64,000 bases of DNA from an uncultured Bacteroides sp. (lineage in GTDB: Bacteria; Bacteroidota; Bacteroidia; Bacteroidales; Bacteroidaceae): contig USCT01000005.1 in NCBI GenBank assembly GCA_900553185.1, positions 1 to 64,000 of the forward strand, written 5' to 3'. A program made the position numbers and the translations under genes. Shown here in pieces: positions 28,419-37,949 of this stretch (position 1 is its first letter; each line of letters begins with the position of its first letter). The notes under the pieces are model-generated. The model had not been told where the DNA came from. It worked only from the letters and a program-made list of their open reading frames with translations, and ran no database searches.

Positions 28419-28462
28419 ATAAGCTGATAAATCCGCAAAGGTTTACCGGCTTATTCTTTTTA
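28419..28462 (+). terminator. Probable terminator of the SusCD-phosphatase operon
   Basis: ATAAGC (28419-28424) and GCTTAT (28449-28454) close a stem with an inner TAAATCC/GGTTTA pair, followed by TCTTTTTATT. The stem has internal mismatches. Confidence 0.6.
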
Positions 28463-28645
28463 TTCGCCCTAATTTCCACAAGCAAACTTGATTCTCGTAT
28501 TACAAATGAATATCTAATAAATTTCCCTTTTCATGTGATTCCTTTGTAGCATGAGATCTTGTCGCACATCTTTCAAGTACACCTTCTCCTCACCCCATTA
28601 AATGACTTGAGGCAATACGATGTAAATCCAACAAAGCAGCAGATG
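28455..28645. other. Gap with no recognised gene
   Basis: About 190 bp of A+T-rich sequence between the operon terminator and the transposase remnant. It may hold the decayed right end of that element, but no inverted repeat could be matched. Confidence 0.4.
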
Positions 28646-29083
28646 TTAATCATTCCCCACTTTAAAGACTCTTGCATAAGCAAGATTATCGGTATAGATA
28701 TTTAGTCTGTATGCTCTTGATGTTTTAATCCATTTGGCTGGAACAGAAATATATTTGAAGATAAAAGTCTTGATACGACTTGTATGGGAAAGTCCAAAAT
28801 CCTTTATGTTTATTCCTTTGATAATCACCCTTAAAAGTTTCTTATAAGTAACCTTATCAGAAGTTCGTTCATTATGTCGGCTGTATTGAAGTCGTATGAT
28901 TTTCCTGAAACCGTGGATGTGTAAGTTGTGTTGCAGGTAGTCAGCTCTTTTATAGCACGTAGAATCGTATCAGAACTGCATGTCTTGAGTTTGGGATAAA
29001 TCCATTGTTTGCAAGCGATGTGAAATCAGATCAGTCTTTCTATGAATCCGAATATCAATTGTTTTATATTTATCTTCACTCAT
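28646..29083 (-). pseudogene. Decayed IS1380-family transposase
   Basis: Three stretches in different frames read as one transposase. The middle frame, ending at a stop at 28831, gives YPKLKTCSSDTILRAIKELT, then TYTS and SYDFNTAD, a signature of Bacteroidales IS1380 transposases. The last frame (28646 to about 28900) gives KTFIFKYISVPAKWIKTSRA followed by RLNIYTDNLAYA, the usual C-terminal region. A first frame from ATG 29083 (MSEDKYK) stops soon. The catalytic centre between the middle and last parts is deleted and at least two frameshifts are needed. The element is dead. Confidence 0.8.
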
Positions 29084-29144
29084 AAAAATATTATCCGTAT
29101 CTTTATAAGACTTTTACAAGACATAAATATAAAACACAAGACAT

Positions 29145-29924
29145 ATGAATGCATCTGTTAATTCGCAGAAGGCCGAATCTTACCTCTTGAAGAAAGGAAT
29201 CAAGATAGAAGATATTGCCAGCTTTACTTTTATGCAACCTTATAAAATCCGAGCCAGACGCTGTAAACCTTATTGGCACAATTTAGGTGGAACAGGCATT
29301 TTCATTTTCACCCTTCAATCCGGTTTTGTACGTGCCATCCAGCTTGCTCCTTTTCAAGCCCACAAGGCTACGGCCATCCTCCAACTGTTAAAACAGCATG
29401 CTATTCCGTTCAGTAACTATCAGCCCTTGCAGACGGTGTCAGATGCACCGGTTTCTTCCCGCACTTATCACCGATACTCCAAGCACATGTCTGTTTCCGT
29501 ACAGGTTATGGTATGGATCCTTATTTTGCTGTTATCCATGATATATGCTTTACCCAATACCCACACTCTTGTCGCTTTTTATCTTGCCGTTTTCTCAATC
29601 GGGTTCGCGGTTTTAGGCCTATTCCTTATAATATACATGACTTTCTTAGTCCAACATTACTTGATACTGGATTCCCATCACATAATATTGAAAGGACCGT
29701 TCCACAGCCATGTTTTTGCATACGATGATATCCGGAAACTGAACTTCGATATCAGAGTAACGACCAGATGCGACGCACCTCTATACATAGAATTCATCGA
29801 CAAAGATTTCACCTACCACGTTTTTGCCACCGACTGGATAGAAAAGTCTTATATCGGCGAAATAACAGAGATATTAAAAAGTAAGGGAATTGATACAACC
29901 GATAGTACACAATTTCAATGGTAA
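29145..29924 (+). CDS. Unknown two-span membrane protein
   Basis: 259 residues, family not recognised. The first 110 residues are soluble and basic (KPYWHNLGGTGIFIF), two spans lie at about 119-137 (VMVWILILLLSMIYALPN) and 143-168 (AFYLAVFSIGFAVLGLFLII), and the last 90 residues resemble a small beta domain (YLILDSHHIILKGPF, HVFAYDDIRKLNF), perhaps PH-like. It is flanked by the transposase remnant and typA, with no operon partner. No signal peptide. Function cannot be stated. Confidence 0.7.
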   Translation: MNASVNSQKAESYLLKKGIKIEDIASFTFMQPYKIRARRCKPYWHNLGGTGIFIFTLQSGFVRAIQLAPFQAHKATAILQLLKQHAIPFSNYQPLQTVSDAPVSSRTYHRYSKHMSVSVQVMVWILILLLSMIYALPNTHTLVAFYLAVFSIGFAVLGLFLIIYMTFLVQHYLILDSHHIILKGPFHSHVFAYDDIRKLNFDIRVTTRCDAPLYIEFIDKDFTYHVFATDWIEKSYIGEITEILKSKGIDTTDSTQFQW

Positions 29925-29994
29925 AAGAATATACCCTATCAACTTTATTCGCCCAAAACCAAGATTTTCACTATAATTATTGAAGAAAAAATCG

Positions 29995-30002
29995 TACCTT
30001 TG
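29995..30002 (+). promoter_or_regulatory. -7 box TACCTTTG for typA
   Basis: Exact TAnnTTTG match 22 bp before ATG 30024. The open frame from TTG 30000 would begin inside the box, so it cannot be the start. Confidence 0.65.
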
Positions 30003-30023
30003 CGCACAAATTATAGGTATAGT

Positions 30024-31829
30024 ATGCAAGATATTAGAAACATTGCCATTATTGCCCACGTTGACCACGGTAAAACCACCCTCGTGGACAAGATGATGCT
30101 GGCGGGACACTTGTTCCGTAATGATCAGACCAACGGTGAATTGGTATTGGATAACAACGATCTGGAACGTGAAAGAGGTATTACAATTCTTTCGAAAAAC
30201 GTTTCCATCAATTACAAAGGTACAAAAATCAATATTATCGATACTCCGGGACACGCCGATTTCGGTGGTGAAGTAGAACGTGTGTTGAACATGGCCGACG
30301 GATGTATCCTGCTGGTCGACGCTTTCGAAGGTCCGATGCCTCAGACCCGCTTCGTATTGCAGAAAGCATTGCAAATCGGACTGAAACCGATTGTGGTTGT
30401 CAACAAGGTAGACAAACCTAACTGCCGTCCGGAAGAAGTATACGAAATGGTGTTCGACCTGATGTTCAGCCTCAACGCAACAGAAGACCAGCTGGACTTC
30501 CCCGTTCTATACGGTTCAGCCAAAAACAACTGGATGGGCGAAGACTGGAAAACACCGACCGGTACCATTACTCCGCTGCTCGACGCCATCATAAAATATA
30601 TTCCGGCTCCACAACAACTGGAAGGAACTCCGCAGATGCTGATTACTTCACTGGATTATTCTTCTTATACCGGCCGTATCGCCGTAGGACGCGTACATCG
30701 CGGTACCCTCTCGGAAGGCATGAACATCACGCTGGCCAAACGTGACGGAACCATGGTAAAATCAAAGATCAAGGAAGTCCATACTTTCGAAGGCCTGGGA
30801 CGTAAGAAAGTACAGTCAGTATCATCGGGTGACATCTGTGCCGTCATCGGTGTAGAAGGATTCGAAATCGGCGACACCATCTGCGATTTCGAAAATCCGG
30901 AACCACTGCCGCCTATCGCCATCGACGAACCGACCATGAGCATGCTGTTTACCATCAACGATTCTCCATTCTTCGGTAAGGAAGGCAAATACGTAACCTC
31001 ACGTCACATCCACGACCGTCTGATGAAAGAGCTCGACAAGAACCTGGCCCTGCGCGTACGCAAGACAGAAAACGAAGACGGAAAATGGATTGTATCCGGA
31101 CGTGGCGTATTGCACCTGTCAGTCCTGATTGAAACCATGCGCCGTGAGGGCTACGAACTTCAGGTAGGTCAGCCCCAGGTTATCTTCAAGGAAATAGACG
31201 GTGTAAAATGCGAACCGATCGAGGAACTGACCATCAGTGTACCCGAAGAATTTGCCAGCAAGATGATTGATATGGTAACCCGCCGTAAGGGTGAAATGGT
31301 TTCCATGGAAACTCAGGGCGACCGTGTGAACATCGAATTCGACATGCCGTCACGCGGTATCATCGGTCTGCGTACCAACGTGCTGACAGCCTCTCAGGGT
31401 GAAGCCATCATGGCACACCGCTTCAAGGAATACCAGCCGTACAAAGGCGATATCCCCCGCCGTACCAACGGTTCCATGATTGCCATGGAAAGCGGAACCG
31501 CTTTTGCATACGCTATCGACAAGTTGCAGGACCGCGGAAAGTTCTTCATCTATCCGCAGGACGAAGTATATGCCGGTCAGGTAGTAGGCGAACACGTACA
31601 CGAAAACGACCTGGTGGTCAACGTTACCAAATCAAAGAAACTGACCAACATGCGTGCTTCCGGTTCTGACGACAAGGCCCGCATCATTCCGCCGGTTATC
31701 TTCTCACTGGAAGAAGCTTTGGAATATATCAAGGAAGACGAATATGTGGAAGTAACTCCGAAGAGCATGCGTATGCGTAAGATCATCCTGGATGAAACCG
31801 AACGCAAGCGTGCCAACAAGAACGCTTAA
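30024..31829 (+). CDS. typA: Ribosome-associated GTPase BipA/TypA
   Basis: 601 residues, translational GTPase involved in ribosome assembly and stress adaptation. [10 protein letters not shown] (G1), RGITI (G2), DTPGHADF (G3) and NKVDK (G4) are present, followed by EF-G-like domains and the BipA-specific C-terminal domain ([15 protein letters not shown], then the [20 protein letters not shown] loop). Usual length. Monocistronic with its own -7 box; a strong hairpin follows. Confidence 0.97.
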   Translation: MQDIRNIAIIAHVDHGKTTLVDKMMLAGHLFRNDQTNGELVLDNNDLERERGITILSKNVSINYKGTKINIIDTPGHADFGGEVERVLNMADGCILLVDAFEGPMPQTRFVLQKALQIGLKPIVVVNKVDKPNCRPEEVYEMVFDLMFSLNATEDQLDFPVLYGSAKNNWMGEDWKTPTGTITPLLDAIIKYIPAPQQLEGTPQMLITSLDYSSYTGRIAVGRVHRGTLSEGMNITLAKRDGTMVKSKIKEVHTFEGLGRKKVQSVSSGDICAVIGVEGFEIGDTICDFENPEPLPPIAIDEPTMSMLFTINDSPFFGKEGKYVTSRHIHDRLMKELDKNLALRVRKTENEDGKWIVSGRGVLHLSVLIETMRREGYELQVGQPQVIFKEIDGVKCEPIEELTISVPEEFASKMIDMVTRRKGEMVSMETQGDRVNIEFDMPSRGIIGLRTNVLTASQGEAIMAHRFKEYQPYKGDIPRRTNGSMIAMESGTAFAYAIDKLQDRGKFFIYPQDEVYAGQVVGEHVHENDLVVNVTKSKKLTNMRASGSDDKARIIPPVIFSLEEALEYIKEDEYVEVTPKSMRMRKIILDETERKRANKNA

Positions 31830-31874
31830 AAATACAGAACAGACAAACCGTTATACCATCAGTCAGAACGTCCT

Positions 31875-31904
31875 CACGTCCGATTGAAAACAAACGTTTG
31901 TTTT
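31875..31904. repeat. Palindromic intergenic element, copy 1
   Basis: Contains the perfect 18-bp palindrome AAAACAAACGTTTGTTTT (31887-31904) preceded by ACGTCCGATTG. About 29 bases agree with the right arm of the 50484-50543 element (ACGTCCG-x2-TGAA-x-AC-x-AACGTT-x-GTTT). Lies between typA and its terminator. Confidence 0.6.
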
Positions 31905-31906
31905 AT

Positions 31907-31951
31907 AAAAAACGTCCTCATGTTTCACTCAAGACACGAGGACGTTTTTTT
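31907..31951. terminator. Shared terminator of typA and gtrB-like gene
   Basis: AAAAACGTCCTC (31908-31919) pairs with GAGGACGTTTTT (31938-31949) over an 18-base loop; T-run follows on the plus strand and the mirror A-run serves the convergent minus-strand operon. Confidence 0.85.
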
Positions 31952-32010
31952 ATTTTGCTCCAGTCAAAGGGAAAAAGCCTTCAGAATAGCCTTTCCGACC
32001 TTCTTCTGCC

Positions 32011-32961
32011 CTACTTTGTATCGGCAGGAAAGACCGTTTTCTCTACGAAATAGCGCGGACGGCGCTTTACCTCCTTATAGATTTTACCTACGTACTCACC
32101 GATGATTCCGCAGGCCAGCAAGATGGCTCCACCGATAAACCAGACGGAAACCAGCAGAGAAGTCCATCCCGGAATGGCATTGCCTTCTACAAATGAACAA
32201 AGTCCGTAAACAATGGCCAGCAGGGAAATCAGGATAAACATCAGCCCGAGATACGTAATATAACGCAACGGGCGCACCGAGAACGAGGTAATTCCGTCGA
32301 GGGCAAAACTGAGCATCTTGCTGAAAGGATATTTCGACTCACCCGCCAGACGGGGACTGCGGTTGTAATAAACAATGGCCGAAGGATAGCCCAACGACGA
32401 TACCATGCCACGTAGGAACAGATTCCGTTCGGGAAAAGAAACCAGTGCCTGCAACGTACGCCGGCTCATCAGCCGGAAATCGGCATGATTATACACGATG
32501 TCGCCTCCCAGTCCACGCATCAGCCGGTAAAAGGCCTGCGCCGTATGTTTCTTGAAGAAAGTATCTGTCTTACGTTCTTTCCTGACTCCGAATACCACAT
32601 CGATGCCTTTATTGAAATAATCCACCATCAGCGGAATGGCTTCCACATCGTCCTGCAGGTCTGCATCGATAGATACGGCCGCATCGGCATGTACGGCAGC
32701 CCATTCCAGTCCGGCCCACAAAGCCTGCTGGTGTCCTACATTATGTGCCAGTTTAAGACCCGATACACAAGAATAAGAGGCCGACAGACCTTCTATCAGA
32801 CTCCAGGTCTTGTCACGGCTTCCATCGTCTACATACAAAATCTGTCCTTCATCAATCCGCCCTCCTTCGGTCATACGACGAATGACTTCCGACAAACGGG
32901 AAGTCGTTTCGGGCAATACTTCCTCTTCATTATAACAAGGTACAACAATTACCAGTTTCAT
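32011..32961 (-). CDS. Polyprenyl-phosphate sugar synthase (GtrB/ArnC/DPM1-like GT2)
   Basis: 316 residues, transfers a sugar from a nucleotide donor to undecaprenyl phosphate on the cytoplasmic face. MKLVIVVPCYNEEEVLPET, the SIDADLQDDVEAI metal site, NHADFRLMSRRTL and SPRLAGESKYPFSKM are the standard set; two C-terminal spans (around 232-255 and 268-290) anchor it. The start overlaps the GtrA stop by 4 bp. Together with GtrA and the ArnT-like enzyme it makes a complete sugar-modification set for a lipid-linked or surface glycan. Confidence 0.92.
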   Translation of the reverse strand: MKLVIVVPCYNEEEVLPETTSRLSEVIRRMTEGGRIDEGQILYVDDGSRDKTWSLIEGLSASYSCVSGLKLAHNVGHQQALWAGLEWAAVHADAAVSIDADLQDDVEAIPLMVDYFNKGIDVVFGVRKERKTDTFFKKHTAQAFYRLMRGLGGDIVYNHADFRLMSRRTLQALVSFPERNLFLRGMVSSLGYPSAIVYYNRSPRLAGESKYPFSKMLSFALDGITSFSVRPLRYITYLGLMFILISLLAIVYGLCSFVEGNAIPGWTSLLVSVWFIGGAILLACGIIGEYVGKIYKEVKRRPRYFVEKTVFPADTK

Positions 32962-33356
32962 AGTACATCTCTTTTTTTCTTTTCGCTGAAAACCCAGCGG
33001 ACCAATACGAAATTAACCGGTACGGCAATGGCAAATACCGGAAACGGCGCCCATTCCTCGCGTACACCCAACCAGAGAAACAGGTTGAGCAGAGCCAGAT
33101 GAAGCAGATAGTTTACCGCATGAGCCCCTCCCATCCCGGTCAGCTTTTTCCACGAAGGAGCCGAACGGAACGTAAAGCGGGCAGTCAGGTAAAAATTTGC
33201 CAGGAACGAAAGGACATAACCTATGGTATAAGCTACATTGACATTGATCATCCGTTGCAAGACGTAATAAATGCCATAATGCAATGCCGTGGCAAACACG
33301 CCCACCATACCGAAGCGCAATGCCTGTCCTCCCAGTTTCTTCCGTTCATTCGCCAT
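32958..33356 (-). CDS. GtrA-family flippase-like membrane protein
   Basis: 132 residues, four spans. Thought to move the polyprenyl-phosphate sugar across the inner membrane. LRFGMVGVFATALHYGIYYV and AYTIGYVLSFLANFYLTARFTF are GtrA hallmarks. The start at 33356 is used since the longer frame would run into the ArnT-like gene; with this start it overlaps that gene by 11 bp. The 3' end overlaps the next start (ATGA). Confidence 0.9.
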   Translation of the reverse strand: MANERKKLGGQALRFGMVGVFATALHYGIYYVLQRMINVNVAYTIGYVLSFLANFYLTARFTFRSAPSWKKLTGMGGAHAVNYLLHLALLNLFLWLGVREEWAPFPVFAIAVPVNFVLVRWVFSEKKKRDVL

Positions 33357-35064
33357 GTTTCCAGAAACGATAAAAATGAATGATTTTATGATCGTCACAG
33401 CTGCGGTGTCCGCTGTCAAACACTTCCTCCACCTGATAAGCCGGATATGCCTCCTTGAAGTCTTCAATTTCAGCATTACCCACAATCAGAAATCCTTTCT
33501 GAGGCTCAAACACATCAAAAGGAACGACCCGGTCGCCCAGGTAAAAATTGATGGTAAACGGATGCATCCGGTTTCCCGGAGTAATATCCGTACGGTAAGA
33601 ATATAATTTTCCTTCCGGAACAATGGAAGCAATGCGCTCAGCTATCGGCTTGTCTGATTTTACATTCAGTACGGCAGGCTGGAAAATTCCGTCAAGCCCC
33701 AGGAATATGGCAACGATTACACCGATTACGGCATAAGGCAGACGAACCGCAGACTTTCCCTTTTTCAGGAAAGAAACGAACCAGACAATGGATCCGGCCA
33801 TCATCAGCAACAGAATCCACGAAACAATACCCAACGGTACACTTTCAAGCGCACGCTTGAAAGCGATGTTCTGATCTGCGTGACTACCCGAAAAGATACT
33901 GTCGGGTATCCATCCCATCCGGAGAGAAAAGAAGACTACCAGCAGCAACCCTGCCAGCACCGCCATCACACTACCAAATATCTTCACCACCCTTACATGA
34001 CGACGGGTCAGATAAACCAGATACTCGGCCAGAAAATATGCCAGGAAAGGATAGACAGGCAGCAGATAAACGCTGCGCTTACTCTTAGGAATGCAGTAGA
34101 AAACAAAAATCAATACAATACTGAGGAGGGAAAACAGGCGGACATCGTCCATCTTGCGGACATACGCACGGAAACGGTTCCACCATGCTGCCGGTTTACC
34201 CGACCACTTGCGGTATTTCAAGGCAAAAAGCGAAATAAGTACCAGCAGTGTGTAAGGAACGTATCCCGCTATTACAGTAATCAGATTATAATAAGCCGGA
34301 TTCTCATGCGATTCATAACTCATCTTTCCTAACAGGCGATATACGTTCTCTTCCAGTACCAACTGAAGGAATTCATCTCCTCCCTGACGGTATGCGGCTA
34401 CATACCATGCCAGCGGCAATACGCACGAAGCCAGTCCGACTCCCAGGAAAGAAAGAAAAATCCGGCCGAACTTCATACCGCGAATCCACAGAAAGACAGC
34501 CACGACAAGACAAGGGAGCGCCATTCCTACCGGACCTTTGGTAAGAAACGCACCGCTCAGACACAGAATACCTGTCCAGGGGACTCCTTTCAATCCTTTT
34601 TCTCCCCACCGGTAAAGCTGATAGAGCGCCAGTACCATCAAGGCAGACAGCAGCATATCCACGCGGCAATTGGTCCCGGCACGGTGCACTTCAAAATTTG
34701 TCAAGGTAATCAGCCCCATCAGAAAAGCAAGTTCACTTCCCCGCCGGCGGGCATAAAACCCGTATCCGCCCAGCACCATCAGGGCCAGTGCCACAGCCGA
34801 AGGCATGCGGGAAGTATATTCCGACACTCCACCGGCCACTGTAGAAAACAAAGCGATACACCAATGAAACAAAGGCGGTTTATATGCCATATCTACTCCA
34901 TTGTTGACCGGCAGAATCCAGTTTCCGTCCTGCAACATCGACAAGGCAACCACAGCTTCCCGGGGCTCTCCCCGGGTATTGAACAAAGATTCTCCCAGGA
35001 ACAGGAACAGACCGACTACACAAAGAGCGGCCAGTAACCACGCATATTTTTCTTGCTTCTTCAT
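33346..35064 (-). CDS. ArnT-like GT-C membrane glycosyltransferase (PMT_2 family)
   Basis: 572 residues, about 12 spans. Expected to move a sugar from polyprenyl phosphate to a lipid A, core or protein acceptor on the outer face. The first loop has TRGEPREAVVALSMLQDGNW with the catalytic acidic E of GT39/GT83 enzymes; PPLFHWCIALF follows, and RAGTNCRVDMLLSALM is typical of the next loop. The C-terminal 150 residues form an extracytoplasmic domain. Starts 12 bp after the GT90-like stop, so it is the second gene of the operon. Confidence 0.9.
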   Translation of the reverse strand: MKKQEKYAWLLAALCVVGLFLFLGESLFNTRGEPREAVVALSMLQDGNWILPVNNGVDMAYKPPLFHWCIALFSTVAGGVSEYTSRMPSAVALALMVLGGYGFYARRRGSELAFLMGLITLTNFEVHRAGTNCRVDMLLSALMVLALYQLYRWGEKGLKGVPWTGILCLSGAFLTKGPVGMALPCLVVAVFLWIRGMKFGRIFLSFLGVGLASCVLPLAWYVAAYRQGGDEFLQLVLEENVYRLLGKMSYESHENPAYYNLITVIAGYVPYTLLVLISLFALKYRKWSGKPAAWWNRFRAYVRKMDDVRLFSLLSIVLIFVFYCIPKSKRSVYLLPVYPFLAYFLAEYLVYLTRRHVRVVKIFGSVMAVLAGLLLVVFFSLRMGWIPDSIFSGSHADQNIAFKRALESVPLGIVSWILLLMMAGSIVWFVSFLKKGKSAVRLPYAVIGVIVAIFLGLDGIFQPAVLNVKSDKPIAERIASIVPEGKLYSYRTDITPGNRMHPFTINFYLGDRVVPFDVFEPQKGFLIVGNAEIEDFKEAYPAYQVEEVFDSGHRSCDDHKIIHFYRFWKHGE

Positions 35065-35076
35065 ATCGTATTTATA

Positions 35077-36087
35077 TTACATCTGTCCGCTTGTTTCGAA
35101 ATAACGCCGCATAACCATCAGCTGGAGAAGTTCTTCACGTTTCTCGTCCCGGAACTGCGCCACATATTCATGGGCATGACGGATAATCTCTTCAGCTTTC
35201 TCGGGGTGTGAGATATAGTAACGAAGTTTCTCTTCAAAATCAGAGAAATCTTCCTTCACCTCCACATAGTGATAGTCGGGCTTCAGCGTACCCTCCATAA
35301 ACCACGTCTCGCAAGTAGGACGTGTCATGACGGCCAGCGAATTGGAAGACATCACCCACTTTAAATTGGAGGCGACATCGTTTCCTTCCAATGCGATGAT
35401 GAATTTATAATCCAGATGTTCGCGAATGGTCTTCTTTTCGGTCATCCATTCCTCCGGACATCCTTCATTCCGACCTACTACCCCACAGTCGCACAACGAA
35501 CTTCCAAAGAACTTCTCCAGAAAACGGGTACGAAGGCGACTCTGACGGATCTTTCCCCGAAAGATAGCACAGTCTTTCTTCTCACGAAACGGCTTCGTAT
35601 CGTACACATACATAAAATGGCGAAGCTTATCCAGCTTCAGCAAGACTGAGTTCTGATTGTCGGAAGCCAGCAAACGGCTTTTTACCACCGTAGGTACATC
35701 GGGCGTGAAATAAACATCACCCGGACAGAAATTCCAACGCAACTGAGGCGGAAACCAGCGGGTAACGTCATGCTGATCAAAATAATAAGCGGTATGAAAC
35801 ATCTTGCGCCGATAGTCGCCAATGGCTCCCGTATAATGAATCCAACTCCGGTCGCGCACCAGCGTATCCTGCCCGGAAATCGTCCACGAATGCCGAATAC
35901 GCATATAATAATCTACACGCTGTTTCATGTATTCATAATCGGGACGATAACGTACAGCTTCCAGCTTCTGTTCCAAACGAGACCGATACCATGCGTCGGG
36001 GACCAGCAATCCCAGAAAATTTTTCAGAAAATTAAGGAACTTGACGGGCTTGCCACTCCGCAGTTTATAAAGGATATTATCTGCCAT
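35077..36087 (-). CDS. GT90-like glycosyltransferase (CAP10/LpsA-type)
   Basis: 336 residues. Family marks are IFRGKIRQSRLRTRFLE (about residue 180), the YKFIIALEGNDVASNLKW motif (about residue 240) and MSSNSLAVM with TCETWFMEGTLKPDYHYVEV. In related bacteria such enzymes add xylose, glucose or galactose to LPS. The start at 36087 (MADNIL) is set by the -7 box at 36129-36136, which is inside the longer frame to 36243. First gene of the four-gene operon with the ArnT-like, GtrA and GtrB genes. Confidence 0.85.
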   Translation of the reverse strand: MADNILYKLRSGKPVKFLNFLKNFLGLLVPDAWYRSRLEQKLEAVRYRPDYEYMKQRVDYYMRIRHSWTISGQDTLVRDRSWIHYTGAIGDYRRKMFHTAYYFDQHDVTRWFPPQLRWNFCPGDVYFTPDVPTVVKSRLLASDNQNSVLLKLDKLRHFMYVYDTKPFREKKDCAIFRGKIRQSRLRTRFLEKFFGSSLCDCGVVGRNEGCPEEWMTEKKTIREHLDYKFIIALEGNDVASNLKWVMSSNSLAVMTRPTCETWFMEGTLKPDYHYVEVKEDFSDFEEKLRYYISHPEKAEEIIRHAHEYVAQFRDEKREELLQLMVMRRYFETSGQM

Positions 36088-36128
36088 AAATCTAAATGAG
36101 CCTTTCCAGTGAATAAAATGTTTCCTCA

Positions 36129-36136
36129 CAAAGATA
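36129..36136 (-). promoter_or_regulatory. -7 box TATCTTTG for the GT90/ArnT/GtrA/GtrB operon
   Basis: Plus-strand CAAAGATA, 42 bp before the GT90-like ATG. Forms a back-to-back pair with the box at 36159-36166. Confidence 0.6.
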
Positions 36137-36158
36137 ACGCTTTTATATGAATATCTTA

Positions 36159-36166
36159 TATCTTTG
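36159..36166 (+). promoter_or_regulatory. -7 box TATCTTTG for the GT8 gene
   Basis: Exact TAnnTTTG match. The ATG at 36172 would leave virtually no leader, so ATG 36199 is the likelier start. Confidence 0.6.
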
Positions 36167-36198
36167 CAGAAATGAATGTAAAACACCCCAACCCAAGC

Positions 36199-37122
36199 AT
36201 GATACACATCGCCTGCAACATCGACAGCAATTACGTACGACATTGTGCGGTAACGCTCGTTTCCTTATTCGAGAACAATCAGACAGAGGCTTTTACGGTT
36301 CATATCATCGCACGCGACCTTTCGGAAGCCGAACGGGAAACACTGACACAACTGGCCGCACGGTACCACAATCGGGTCTGCTTTTATGAACCGGACATCA
36401 AGATGCTGGAAGGATTCACCATCCGCAAGTTCAGCAAACGTATCTCCATGGCTACTTATTATCGCTGCATCCTTTCCGAACTGCTGCCAGCCGACATCGA
36501 CCGTGTACTTTATCTGGATTGTGACATTGTGGTATTGGGAGACATCCGTCCTTACTGGAATACCCCGATAGACCAGGTGGGAGTGGCCGCTGTAGAAGAC
36601 ATGGGGTGCCGCGAACCGGAACGCTATGAAATATTAAAATATCCCATGCAGGATTCCTACTTCAACGCCGGTGTCCTGCTGATAAATCTTGCCTACTGGC
36701 GTCAGCACGACATAGCCCATGCCTGCATAGACTACTTCCACAAGTACCCGGAACGGATTCTCTTCAACGATCAGGATTTACTGAACAGTGTCCTGCACAA
36801 AGACAAACTGTTGGTAGACTTAAAATGGAACGTACAGGATGCTTTTTATCGTCGCCCGAAAGCAATGGACGAAAACTGGAAGAACAAGTTTGCCGAAGTA
36901 CTGAAGAATCCAGTCATCCTACATTACACCAACCGCAAGCCGTGGGAATACGACAGCCAGCACCCGTTACGCCAGGCTTATTTCACCTATCTGGACATGA
37001 CTCCGTGGAAAGGAGAACGTGTATTAAACAATCCTTTAAAACGGATTAAACGCTTCTTCCGTCTGTTTCCGTTCTACACAGGCATACGAAAAGCCAAATA
37101 CATCCGGCTAAGCGACATTTGA
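36199..37122 (+). CDS. Family 8 glycosyltransferase (LgtC-like)
   Basis: 307 residues from ATG 36199 (nine more from ATG 36172). Retaining galactosyl/glucosyltransferase, cytoplasmic. MIHIACNIDSNYVRHCAVTL, RYSMATYYRC-type segment (here ISMATYYRCILSELLP), YLDCDIVVLGDI with the DxD, SYFNAGVLLINL and NDQDLLN are all GT8 signatures. The end HYTNRKPWEY fits. Followed 15 bp later by a DUF5672 gene. Probably adds a hexose to LPS core. Confidence 0.93.
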   Translation: MIHIACNIDSNYVRHCAVTLVSLFENNQTEAFTVHIIARDLSEAERETLTQLAARYHNRVCFYEPDIKMLEGFTIRKFSKRISMATYYRCILSELLPADIDRVLYLDCDIVVLGDIRPYWNTPIDQVGVAAVEDMGCREPERYEILKYPMQDSYFNAGVLLINLAYWRQHDIAHACIDYFHKYPERILFNDQDLLNSVLHKDKLLVDLKWNVQDAFYRRPKAMDENWKNKFAEVLKNPVILHYTNRKPWEYDSQHPLRQAYFTYLDMTPWKGERVLNNPLKRIKRFFRLFPFYTGIRKAKYIRLSDI

Positions 37123-37137
37123 TAAAGACTTAACAAC

Positions 37138-37938
37138 ATGCTCATGAAACAGCTCGTAAAAATCATCATTCCTTTCTACAAAGAAGAACTCAAAGAGTGG
37201 GAAAACGCCGCACTGGACAATAACATGAAAAGACTGGCAGCTTACCCCGTTGTATTTCTCAAGCCTGAGGGACTGAACATCGACTCATACATACACACAT
37301 ATCCGCAGGCCGAAGTAATCAGTGTATCGACAGACTGGCTGGGAATCAAAAGAGGAATAGCCGGATACAATGAAATGATGATGTCTGAGTCTTTTTATCA
37401 GCTGTTTGCAGATACCGAATACATTCTGATCTGCCACACAGATGCCTGGATATTCAGCGATCAGCTGCAGGAATGGTGTCAGAAAGGCTATGATCTGGTA
37501 GCGGCCCCCTGGCCCACACGCCCGCGCTACAGACATTTCCCCATGAAGCAGTTCATCCAACTGAAAAAATGGCTGTTCACTTCTCCCGACAAAATCTCCC
37601 GCATGCAAATGTATGACAAAATCGGAAACGGCGGATTATGCCTGCGGAAAGTATCGGCTTTCAGCAAAGCCTGCCGCAAATATGCAAAGGAAATCCACGA
37701 TTTCAACAGCCGGCCAGACTCCATGCACAACGAAGATATTTTCTGGGCATTGATACCTACCGAGTTCAATTATCCCGATGTAGGGACAGCCCTGCAATTT
37801 GCCTTCGACTTGAAACCCAGGGTGTGCTACCAGCTGAATCACCGACAACTTCCCATGGGGTGTCACGGCTTCATGCATAAAAGCCGTATCAAGTTCTGGG
37901 AACCGTTTATTCCTTGCATAACCCCCAAGCAGCCCTGA
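37138..37938 (+). CDS. DUF5672-family protein, likely glycosyltransferase
   Basis: 266 residues, cytoplasmic. KIIIPFYKEELKEWENAAL, VFLKPEGLNID, the ILICHTDAWIFSDQL segment with an acidic site near residue 103 and LVAAPWPTR mark DUF5672, a family usually in glycan clusters. The biochemical role is not established. Start at 37138 (ATG) or the in-frame ATG at 37144. Co-transcribed with the GT8 gene; it ends 11 bp from the convergent truncated GT2 with no terminator between them. Confidence 0.82.
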   Translation: MLMKQLVKIIIPFYKEELKEWENAALDNNMKRLAAYPVVFLKPEGLNIDSYIHTYPQAEVISVSTDWLGIKRGIAGYNEMMMSESFYQLFADTEYILICHTDAWIFSDQLQEWCQKGYDLVAAPWPTRPRYRHFPMKQFIQLKKWLFTSPDKISRMQMYDKIGNGGLCLRKVSAFSKACRKYAKEIHDFNSRPDSMHNEDIFWALIPTEFNYPDVGTALQFAFDLKPRVCYQLNHRQLPMGCHGFMHKSRIKFWEPFIPCITPKQP

Positions 37939-37949
37939 CATCCGTTACT

